From Coriobacteriia bacterium (lineage in GTDB: Bacteria > Actinomycetota > Coriobacteriia > Coriobacteriales > QAMH01), in the NCBI GenBank assembly GCA_900756605.1, contig CAAEKX010000319.1:1-5000 (forward strand): a DNA stretch of 5,000 nucleotides, in the 5' to 3' direction. The notes beneath the pieces are model-generated. The model made no database searches and was not told where the DNA came from. It worked only from the letters and a program-made list of their open reading frames with translations. Position numbers and translations under genes: made by a program. Below, in pieces: positions 1-5,000 of this stretch. Each line of letters starts with the position of its first letter. Position 1 is the first letter of the stretch.

Positions 1-20
1 CCTGAGCAACTGTCTCATCC

Positions 21-57
21 CGCATGTGTCAAGGGGTCTGACCCCCTGACACATGCG
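21..57. repeat. Long near-perfect palindrome, REP-like hairpin (possible 3' end structure)
   Basis: An 11-base arm at 21-31 (CGCATGTGTCA) pairs perfectly with 47-57. After one A-C mismatch (32/46) a second stem GGGGT/ACCCC (33-37 with 41-45) closes a CTG loop, giving 16 base pairs in 37 bases. It lies 8 bases beyond the stop of the HdeD-like gene. No T-run follows on either strand, so it is not a standard intrinsic terminator, though it could protect mRNA 3' ends. On the minus strand a GGAG tetranucleotide (63-60) stands two bases before the stem, as seen at the foot of REP elements mobilised by RAYT transposases. Its identity as a dispersed repeat is inferred; only one copy is visible here. 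Confidence 0.6.
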
Positions 58-65
58 CCCTCCCC

Positions 66-569
66 TTACACCTTGGGTGCGATAAGCGACATGACGATGA
101 CGGTGATGCCCTCGATGAGCAGGGATGCCCCGATGAACTGCATGACGAACGGAGGCCAGATCAGGGCGAGGATGCCGCAGATCACCACAATCAAGCTACC
201 AAGAACACCCACGAAGCGACCATTGATGTCACGGGTCGTGATGAGGCTGACGATCTGGGCGATGCCGAAGACGATGACGGCAATGGCGACAAACCAGATG
301 ACGGCCTCGGCGAAGGCAAGGGGAAACAGCAGGCAGAGCAAGCCAAAGATGATGCTCAGTATACCCGTGGCCAAGACACCGGCGCCCATGCCGGTACCAC
401 GCAAGGTGCTAAACCAAGTGTATGTCGCGTTAATGCCCACGACGAGGATGCCGAAGCCGACGAGCATGGCGAAGACCATCGTGGACAGCGTTGGAAACGC
501 GAAGAGAATAATGCCGATGATGGCAAGAATGATGCCCGAACCCAGGCCCATACCGCGAAACGAATTCAT
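66..569 (-). CDS. HdeD/DUF308 family integral membrane protein
   Basis: The 167 residues are almost entirely hydrophobic, with six predicted membrane spans at roughly 10-26, 31-50, 63-84, 87-110, 119-138 and 140-163. The spans form three repeated pairs, each with a small-residue-rich first helix ending in a proline (P26, P83, P140, exactly 57 residues apart). Short polar loops (STLRGTGMG, TTRDINGRF) separate the pairs. This is the layout of the DUF308 (HdeD) family. Escherichia coli HdeD takes part in acid resistance at high cell density, but most relatives have no proven role, so that function is not transferred here. The start follows a strong AAGGAGGT. The gene lies 57 bases after prmC, probably with its own promoter in that gap. 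The family call is good; the biochemical role is unknown. Confidence 0.85.
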   Translation of the reverse strand: MNSFRGMGLGSGIILAIIGIILFAFPTLSTMVFAMLVGFGILVVGINATYTWFSTLRGTGMGAGVLATGILSIIFGLLCLLFPLAFAEAVIWFVAIAVIVFGIAQIVSLITTRDINGRFVGVLGSLIVVICGILALIWPPFVMQFIGASLLIEGITVIVMSLIAPKV

Positions 570-574
570 GGCGA

Positions 575-582
575 ACCTCCTT
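575..582 (-). promoter_or_regulatory. Near-perfect ribosome binding site of the HdeD-like gene
   Basis: AAGGAGGT on the minus strand lies 5 bases before the ATG at 569-567. It is the strongest Shine-Dalgarno match in the window and fixes the start. Confidence 0.75.
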
Positions 583-606
583 GGTCGATTACCTCAGGAC
601 GGTTCC

Positions 607-635
607 ATTATTCCCTTTCGAGCATATTATTGCAA
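607..635 (-). promoter_or_regulatory. Possible sigma-70-type promoter for the HdeD-like gene
   Basis: On the minus strand TTGCAA (635-630) and AATAAT (612-607) are separated by 17 bases. They match 4 of 6 and 5 of 6 consensus bases. The -35 box overlaps the last prmC codons and stop. Transcription would begin near 600, leaving a leader of about 30 bases before the ATG at 569. The AT-richness of this short stretch against a GC-rich background supports it, but no experiment does. Confidence 0.4.
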
Positions 636-1490
636 ATCGCGACAAACGCCGCTCACGATGCGATCGCGGCCCACGAGATCCTTCGTCACCTTGACGTCAA
701 TGCAACCTGCCTCGCGCAGGCGACGCGCAGCCTCGTCAAGACAGGTCTCGTGAAGCTCGCAGGCGAAGAAACCGCCCTCGCGCACGAGGGGCAGCGCCTC
801 GGTCACGAGCCGGTCGAAGAACGCGAGGCCATCGGGGCCACCGTCAAGTGCAAGACGTGGTTCGAAGCCCGCGACCTCATGCGGAAGCTCGGCGAGCTCG
901 GCTGTGGGGATATAGGGCGGATTGCTCACGAGGCAATCAAAGCTTCCCGCAATCCCAGCGACGCAATCACATTCCACGGCCTCGACGAGCTCATCGAGGC
1001 CGAGCGCGGCAACGTTTCTCTGCGCGCAAGCAACGGCCTCGGGTGAGACGTCCGTTGCCACCACATGCGCCCCCGCCTCCTTGGCAAGAGAACACGCAAT
1101 GCAGCCCGTGCCGCAACCCACTTCGAGCACACACGGAGCCTCGACATCCGCGAGTCCCTCGAGAACGACATCGACGAGGACTTCGGTCTCGGGCCGTGGG
1201 ATGAGCACACCCCGGCTCGTCTTCACGACGATGTGTCGAAAGGCCGCCTCACCGGCTATGTACTGGAGCGGCTCGCCCGCACCACGGCGCTTGAGCGTCT
1301 CGCGCAACACGTCGCGCTCCTCCATGGAGAGCGGGCGGTCGAAGTGCATGTAGAGCTCGATGCGCGTGAGCCCCGTGGCAGCGGCGAGCAGCCACTCGGC
1401 CGAGAGCTTGGGGTTCTCGTCGTCATGATGCGCGAGGTACTCGCGACACCACGCAAGCGTATCGCCGATGGTCCAAACCTGCTGGGACAT
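627..1490 (-). CDS. prmC: Peptide chain release factor N5-glutamine methyltransferase (PrmC/HemK)
   Basis: This S-adenosylmethionine-dependent enzyme methylates the side-chain amide of the GGQ glutamine in RF1 and RF2, which strengthens termination. It has 287 residues, typical for the family. The N-terminal helical substrate-binding domain (about 1-75) leads to LQYIAGEAAF (75-84) and GVLIPRPETEVLVD (94-107). The SAM-binding motif I is VLEVGCGTGCIA (121-132). The catalytic NPPY stands at 190-193 in LVSNPPYIP, followed by LALDGGPDGL (213-222) and a C-terminal DLVGRDRIV. I chose the ATG at 1490 because WTIGDTLAW begins just after it as in PrmC N-termini; the frame remains open upstream to 1601 but that part overlaps prfA and is low-complexity. 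Only 4 bases separate it from the prfA stop, and no clear Shine-Dalgarno is seen, so translation is probably coupled to prfA. Thirteen cysteines are unusually many. HemK is an older misnomer; it is not a haem-pathway enzyme. Confidence 0.95.
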   Translation of the reverse strand: MSQQVWTIGDTLAWCREYLAHHDDENPKLSAEWLLAAATGLTRIELYMHFDRPLSMEERDVLRETLKRRGAGEPLQYIAGEAAFRHIVVKTSRGVLIPRPETEVLVDVVLEGLADVEAPCVLEVGCGTGCIACSLAKEAGAHVVATDVSPEAVACAQRNVAALGLDELVEAVECDCVAGIAGSFDCLVSNPPYIPTAELAELPHEVAGFEPRLALDGGPDGLAFFDRLVTEALPLVREGGFFACELHETCLDEAARRLREAGCIDVKVTKDLVGRDRIVSGVCRDLQ

Positions 1491-1494
1491 GGAG

Positions 1495-2577
1495 CTATTC
1501 GGCTGCCGATGCAGTCGCCTGCTCGAGACGCTCGGCGCGATCGGCGGCGGCAAGGTTCTCGATGAGCGCGGAGAGCCCGTCGCCTTCCAGGATGCCGGCA
1601 TAGCTGCCGTTATACCCGATGCGATGGTCGGTCACGCGATCCTGCGGACCGTTGTAGGTGCGGATCTTCTCGGCACGGTCGCCGTGGCCGATCTGGCCGC
1701 GGCGCTCGGCACCGAGGGCCTCCTGCTGCTCCTGGAGCATCTTGTCATAGAGACGTGCGCGCAAGACCTGCAGCGCCGCCTCACGATTCTGGATCTGGGA
1801 CTTCTGGTCCTGCGACTGCACGACGAGCCCCGTGGGAAGGTGCGTGATGCGCACGGCGGAGTCGGTCGTGTTGACGCACTGGCCACCCGGGCCACCGGCG
1901 CGATACACGTCGATGCGCAGGTCCTCGGGCTTGATGTCGACCTCGACCTCGTCCGCCTCGGGCAACACGGCGACGGTCGCCGTCGAGGTGTGGATGCGGC
2001 CCTGGCTCTCGGTCTTGGGAACGCGCTGCACGCGATGCACGCCGCTCTCGAATTTCATGGAGCTATAGACGCGGTCACCCAGCATCTTGAACGAGATCTC
2101 CTTGAATCCGCCCATATCCGAAGCCGAGGCATCGATGACCTCGACCTTCCACTTCTTGCTCTCGGCAAATCGCTCGTACATGCGGAAGAGGTCACCGGCA
2201 AAGATGTTTGCCTCGTCGCCACCGGCACCGCCACGAATCTCGACGATGATGTCCTTCTCGTCGTTGGGATCGGCGGGCAGGAGCATGAACTTGATGTCCT
2301 CCTCGAGCTGAGGCAACTTGCTCTCGATGTCCGAGATCTCCTCCTGCGCAAGCTCCTTGAGCTCCGGATCGCTTTCGTTCTTGAGCTCGTCTTTGGCAGA
2401 AGAAAGCTGATCGGACAGCGATATGTATTGACGTGCGGCACTTGCGAGCTCGCCCTGACGCGCATGCTCCTTGGCCAAGCGCGTGTACTCCTTCTGGTCA
2501 GCGAGCACGGCTGGATCGCCGAGCTTCGTCTCGAGCTCCTCGTAGGCCGCGATTATCTTCGTAAGCTTGTCGTACAT
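1495..2577 (-). CDS. prfA: Peptide chain release factor 1
   Basis: RF1 recognises UAA and UAG stop codons on the ribosome and triggers peptide release. The 360 residues match the usual family length. An N-terminal helical, charged region (about 1-100) is followed by RGGAGGDEANIFAGDLFRMY (115-134). The codon-recognition region contains GVHRVQRVPKTESQGRIHTS (179-198), in which PKT (187-189) is the PxT tripeptide of RF1; RF2 would show SPF. RAGGPGGQCVN (226-236) is the peptidyl-transferase loop with GGQ at 231-233. The end carries REAALQVLRARLYDKM (265-280), RTYNGPQDRVTDHRIG (306-321) and a short alanine-rich tail. The ATG has GGAG eight bases upstream. The TAG stop lies 4 bases before prmC, whose product modifies Q233. 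No frameshift of the RF2 type is present. Assignment is secure. Confidence 0.97.
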   Translation of the reverse strand: MYDKLTKIIAAYEELETKLGDPAVLADQKEYTRLAKEHARQGELASAARQYISLSDQLSSAKDELKNESDPELKELAQEEISDIESKLPQLEEDIKFMLLPADPNDEKDIIVEIRGGAGGDEANIFAGDLFRMYERFAESKKWKVEVIDASASDMGGFKEISFKMLGDRVYSSMKFESGVHRVQRVPKTESQGRIHTSTATVAVLPEADEVEVDIKPEDLRIDVYRAGGPGGQCVNTTDSAVRITHLPTGLVVQSQDQKSQIQNREAALQVLRARLYDKMLQEQQEALGAERRGQIGHGDRAEKIRTYNGPQDRVTDHRIGYNGSYAGILEGDGLSALIENLAAADRAERLEQATASAAE

Positions 2578-2585
2578 CTCTTTAT

Positions 2586-2591
2586 CTCCGC
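2586..2591 (-). promoter_or_regulatory. Ribosome binding site of prfA
   Basis: GCGGAG on the minus strand sits 8 bases upstream of the prfA ATG, inside the 15-base gap after the glycosyltransferase stop. It supports independent initiation at this ATG. Confidence 0.55.
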
Positions 2592-2592
2592 G

Positions 2593-3618
2593 TCAGTTGA
2601 ACTTGAATACCTTCTGGGCAATGTGATAGGCGCTGAGCAGGACCCTATCGCCTGCTTTGCCGGGCAGGTGCGTGCCGACGCCCATGACGGAGCGCCTGAT
2701 TTTGACATAGGTCTGGTAGTCATGCTCGCGCAGGTACTTCCAGATGCCAGCCCTGAGCTGCTCCTTGTCCTCGCGGTCGCTCATCATCGAGAACACCGTG
2801 CAGATCACCATCATCATCGTAAGGTAATTCCGCATGTAGGAACGCAGACGCGGGCTTTTGACGTCGCGTTCCAACAAGAAGGAATCGATCATGGTACGCG
2901 TGACGCGCAGCTGCTGGTCGATGCGCCCGATCATCACGGACTCGTTGACGCTCTGGTCCTCGCGCCCGATGAAGTACCGGTACAAATCGACGTCCATGTA
3001 ATAGATACGCTCGCAATTGGGAAGTGGCACGTACACGAAGATGTTATCGACGTAGAAGGTATGACGCGGCAAGGTGAGGCCACAATCGCGCAACATCTGC
3101 GTGCGGTAGATGACCGAATGCATGAGGATGTACTTGGTGAGGCCAAAGTGGCCGCAGTCATCCCAGGTGAAGATGCGTCCCTCTGGTAACATGCGCGTGT
3201 ACTTCATGACCTCCTGCGTGTTGTCAGCCGTGTGCTCGTACACGTAGTTGACGAGCATGAGGTCAAGTGGCTCGTCAAACGACGCGAGCTTGTCGAGGAT
3301 CGCGACGTTGGCATCGTTGTCGAGCCAGTCATCGCTATCGACGACCTTGAAGTAGAGACCGCGCGCGTTCTCGAGTCCTGTCATGACCGCAGCGCCATGC
3401 CCACCGTTTTCCTGGTGGATGGCACGCACGACGCCCGGGTTAGTGGACTCCCACACCTGGGCCTTCTCGAGGGTGTTGTCCTTGGTCGACCCGTCATCGA
3501 CGATGATGATCTCGATGTCGTCAGGACGGTTGCACGCAAGGATCGACTCGATGCAGGCATCCATGTATTCCGCCGAGTTATAGCAGGGAATCGCGTATGT
3601 GATGAGCTTCGTATCCAT
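2593..3618 (-). CDS. Family 2 glycosyltransferase
   Basis: This 341-residue protein has an N-terminal GT-A (GT2) catalytic domain. ITYAIPCYNSAEYMDACIES (6-25) is the usual first strand and helix, IEIIIVDDGSTKDNT (35-49) carries the nucleotide-binding VDDGS, and VVDSDDW (92-98) holds the metal-binding DxD-type motif. HTFYVDNIF (186-194) may supply the acidic residue of the acceptor site, and YRYFIGREDQSVN (213-225) follows it. The last 110 residues are helical, with a hydrophobic stretch LTMMMVICTVFSMM (266-279) that could touch the membrane; no signal peptide is seen. Such enzymes move a sugar from a nucleotide-sugar onto cell-wall, capsule or lipid acceptors, but donor and acceptor cannot be read from the sequence. 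It starts 29 bases after pta with only a weak, close AGGCGG before the ATG, and ends 15 bases before prfA. No other polysaccharide gene is nearby, so its role is unassigned. Confidence 0.88.
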   Translation of the reverse strand: MDTKLITYAIPCYNSAEYMDACIESILACNRPDDIEIIIVDDGSTKDNTLEKAQVWESTNPGVVRAIHQENGGHGAAVMTGLENARGLYFKVVDSDDWLDNDANVAILDKLASFDEPLDLMLVNYVYEHTADNTQEVMKYTRMLPEGRIFTWDDCGHFGLTKYILMHSVIYRTQMLRDCGLTLPRHTFYVDNIFVYVPLPNCERIYYMDVDLYRYFIGREDQSVNESVMIGRIDQQLRVTRTMIDSFLLERDVKSPRLRSYMRNYLTMMMVICTVFSMMSDREDKEQLRAGIWKYLREHDYQTYVKIRRSVMGVGTHLPGKAGDRVLLSAYHIAQKVFKFN

Positions 3619-3647
3619 AGCCGCCTATTGTATACCAGCAAGCGCTT

Positions 3648-4649
3648 CTAGGCTTGCGCTTTGCGCGCCTGGGACTGTACGCAGGTCACCGCGACGGTGC
3701 CGACGATATCCTGGGCCGAGCAGCCACGAGAAAGATCATTGACCGGCTTGGCCACACCCTGCAGGATGGGACCGAAGGCATCGGCCTTGGCGAGGCGCTG
3801 CACGAGCTTGTAGGCGATATTGCCCGCATCGATGTTGGGGAAGACGAGGACGTTTGCCTTACCTGCGACCGGGGAGTCAGGCGCCTTGAGAGCCGCGACC
3901 GTATCGACGATGGCGGCATCGACTTGCAACTCGCCATCAAGTTGGAGCTGCGGCGCGCGCTCCTTGGCGATGCGCGTGGCCTCGGCCATCTTCTCGGCGC
4001 TCTCGCCCTTGCCCGAACCGTAGCTCGAGTACGAGAGCATCGCGACGCGCGGCTCGCCGCCGCAGAGCTGCTCGAAGCTGTTGGCAGACGCTATCGCGAT
4101 TTCGGCGAGTTCCTCGGCCGTGGGATAGATGTTGAGCGCACAGTCGGCAAAGACGAAAAGCCCGTCGTCGCCGTACACGCAATCGGGCACATCCTCGACG
4201 AAGAACGAACTCACGAGATCCGTGCCCGGCGCGGTCTTGAGAATCTGGAGGGCGGGGCGCAGGGTGTCAGCCGTGGAGTGGCAGGCACCGGAGACCATAC
4301 CGTCGGCATCGTCCATGTAGACCATCATCACGCCAAAGTAGCTCTCGTCCTTCATCTGCTCGCGCGCCTCGTTGATGGTGACGCCCTTCTTCTTGCGCAG
4401 CTCGGCAAACTTCTGAGCGTACGGCTCAAGCAGATCGCTCGTGCGCGGGTCGATGACGGTGGCATCGCTCACGTCGATGCCGTGCGCCGTGACCTCGCTC
4501 TCGGAGCCTAGAATGATGACGTCGGCAATGCCGGCGTCCATGATGTCACGTGCGGCCTGTACGGTGCGGATGTCGCTTCCCTCGGGCAAGACGATCTTCT
4601 GCTTGTCGGTCTTGGCTCGTTCGATAATCTTGTCCAGAAACTTGCTCAT
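3648..4649 (-). CDS. pta: Phosphate acetyltransferase (phosphotransacetylase)
   Basis: This 333-residue cytosolic enzyme interconverts acetyl-CoA plus phosphate and acetyl phosphate plus CoA. With acetate kinase this yields ATP and acetate in fermentation. The whole chain is one PTA/PTB catalytic domain of the short class, with no added N-terminal regulatory domain. Visible family motifs are KIVLPEGSDIRT (18-29), GMVSGACHSTADTLRPAL (117-134), DCALNIYPTAEELAEIA (169-185), MLSYSSYGSG (204-213), VFPNIDAGNIAYKL (269-282) and GPILQGVAKPVNDLSRGCS (293-311). S307, R308 and D314 fit the catalytic and CoA-site residues S309, R310 and D316 of the Methanosarcina enzyme, also 333 residues long. The start is set by AGAGGA eight bases upstream. 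The TAG stop lies 29 bases before the glycosyltransferase. No acetate kinase gene adjoins it in this window. Product assignment is secure; phosphate butyryltransferase is the only near alternative and fits these motifs less well. Confidence 0.95.
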   Translation of the reverse strand: MSKFLDKIIERAKTDKQKIVLPEGSDIRTVQAARDIMDAGIADVIILGSESEVTAHGIDVSDATVIDPRTSDLLEPYAQKFAELRKKKGVTINEAREQMKDESYFGVMMVYMDDADGMVSGACHSTADTLRPALQILKTAPGTDLVSSFFVEDVPDCVYGDDGLFVFADCALNIYPTAEELAEIAIASANSFEQLCGGEPRVAMLSYSSYGSGKGESAEKMAEATRIAKERAPQLQLDGELQVDAAIVDTVAALKAPDSPVAGKANVLVFPNIDAGNIAYKLVQRLAKADAFGPILQGVAKPVNDLSRGCSAQDIVGTVAVTCVQSQARKAQA

Positions 4650-4657
4650 CACGCACA

Positions 4658-4663
4658 TCCTCT
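4658..4663 (-). promoter_or_regulatory. Ribosome binding site fixing the pta start
   Basis: AGAGGA on the minus strand lies 8 bases upstream of the ATG at 4649-4647. A second in-frame ATG nine bases upstream (4658-4656) overlaps this site and has no usable spacing. The longer reading frame back to 4739 adds an unconserved stretch. The site therefore supports the MSKF start. Confidence 0.6.
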
Positions 4664-4725
4664 CAAGTGGCTCGTGCAAATACAGTTCCCAATAGCTTAT
4701 CGGATATGGGCAGCATGCACTAGAG

Positions 4726-4754
4726 CTTGCCGGCCGCAAGGCACGTAAACGTGC
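4726..4754 (-). other. Two adjacent small hairpins between the NifU-like gene and pta
   Basis: Two short perfect inverted repeats lie side by side: CTTGC/GCAAG at 4726-4730 and 4736-4740 (5-base loop), and GCACG/CGTGC at 4741-4745 and 4750-4754 (4-base loop). They begin about 20 bases beyond the NifU-like stop on the minus strand. No T-run follows on that strand, so a factor-independent terminator is not supported. They could stabilise the 3' end of the NifU-like mRNA or be chance pairings. The rest of the gap (4650-4774) shows no convincing promoter. Confidence 0.25.
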
Positions 4755-4774
4755 ATATTCAATTTATGCCGAAG

Positions 4775-5000
4775 TTACTGCCCAGCGGGCATGGAGCTTT
4801 CCTCGATGACGTTACCGTCATCGTCGAGGCGGATTACATGCACCGAATTCTCGAAGGTCTGGTCCTCACCAGTCTCGTTGTTATGGATGAGCGTCTTTTG
4901 CATATCGGGCAGGACCTTTTGAACACCGGGAACATGCTCGACGAGCACGCGCTCGACGCCCTCGGACAGGGTAAGTGCAGATAACGGGCAATCGACGCAG
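4775..5000 (-). CDS. NifU-like C-terminal domain protein (Fe-S cluster scaffold/carrier), 3' part only
   Basis: Reading the minus strand from 4999 gives 74 residues and a TAA stop at 4777-4775. The gene begins outside the window, so no start is visible. The fragment opens with CVDCP, followed by S-x-x-TL-x-x-GVER-x-L-x-E-x-VPGV. This is the signature of the NifU C-terminal domain (Nfu family), in which the CxxC cysteines hold a 4Fe-4S cluster for transfer to client apoproteins in the cytosol. About 45 residues follow the VPGV motif: a polar, acidic tail with a short hydrophobic stretch (VHVIRL) and the end EESSMPAGQ. Stand-alone Nfu domains usually end soon after VPGV, so this tail is somewhat long. 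Family membership is fairly secure. Whether the full protein is a single Nfu domain or a longer fusion cannot be seen. It is co-directional with pta, 125 bases upstream of it. Confidence 0.75.
   Translation of the reverse strand, partial: CVDCPLSALTLSEGVERVLVEHVPGVQKVLPDMQKTLIHNNETGEDQTFENSVHVIRLDDDGNVIEESSMPAGQ

Noticed and set aside
21..57. Intrinsic terminator for the HdeD-like gene.
   Set aside because: The stem is strong, but neither side is followed by a T-run. I list it as a palindrome or possible 3' stabiliser instead.
73..753. A 226-codon plus-strand open frame opposite the HdeD-like gene and the end of prmC.
   Set aside because: It runs across two minus-strand genes and their intergenic gap, is rich in M, T, P and R, and has no domain. 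The opposite strand has a good ribosome binding site and membrane-protein pattern.
1491..1601. A 37-codon N-terminal extension of prmC.
   Set aside because: It overlaps the end of prfA and reads as a serine-, proline- and arginine-rich stretch unlike PrmC. The start at 1490 gives a family-typical length.
1468..3189. A 573-codon open frame on the plus strand, the longest in the window.
   Set aside because: It lies antisense to the whole of prfA and much of the glycosyltransferase, both with clear family motifs. Its translation is a low-complexity L/V/D/H/R-rich sequence with no recognisable domain, as expected from the complement of GC-rich codons.
3654..4511. A 285-codon plus-strand open frame opposite pta.
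   Set aside because: It is an antisense shadow of pta with a biased, arginine-, aspartate- and glycine-rich composition and no family motif.
4650..4739. A 30-codon N-terminal extension of pta.
   Set aside because: The ribosome binding site at 4658-4663 would lie inside it, and the MSKF start gives the usual Pta length and N-terminus.
4727..4984. An 85-codon plus-strand open frame at the right end.
   Set aside because: The minus strand of the same region encodes a NifU C-terminal domain with CxxC and VPGV motifs, so the plus-strand frame is a shadow.

Overview
The window is a compact, GC-rich bacterial chromosomal segment. Every gene I can support lies on the minus strand, so transcription runs from position 5000 towards position 1. 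The order is: the end of a NifU-like Fe-S protein gene, phosphate acetyltransferase (pta), a family 2 glycosyltransferase, release factor 1 (prfA), the release-factor glutamine methyltransferase (prmC/hemK), and a small HdeD/DUF308 membrane protein. The look of the proteins (a 333-residue archaeal/Gram-positive-type Pta, the RF1-PrmC pair, cysteine-rich sequences, strong G/C third positions) suggests a GC-rich anaerobic or fermentative Gram-positive, perhaps a member of the Coriobacteriia. That placement is an inference from general sequence character, not a database result.

Right end (4650-5000): a C-terminal NifU domain (CxxC followed by a TL..GVER...VPGV signature) runs in from outside the window and stops at 4775. 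A 125-base gap with two small hairpins and no convincing promoter separates it from pta. Centre (1488-4649): pta, the glycosyltransferase, prfA and prmC follow with gaps of 29, 15 and 4 bases, so they probably share transcripts. RF1 and PrmC are enzyme and substrate: PrmC methylates the glutamine of the RF1 GGQ loop, which is present here at residue 233. Pta interconverts acetyl-CoA and acetyl phosphate. The glycosyltransferase has no obvious functional tie to the other genes.

Left end (1-626): the HdeD-like gene has a near-perfect ribosome binding site and a plausible promoter of its own overlapping the end of prmC. Eight bases beyond its stop lies a long, nearly perfect hairpin without a T-tract. 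It looks more like a dispersed REP-type palindrome than a classical terminator.

Most of the window is housekeeping. I found no CRISPR array, RNA gene, transposase or defence system. The points most worth a second look are the palindrome at the left end and the NifU fragment with a C-terminal tail at the right edge.
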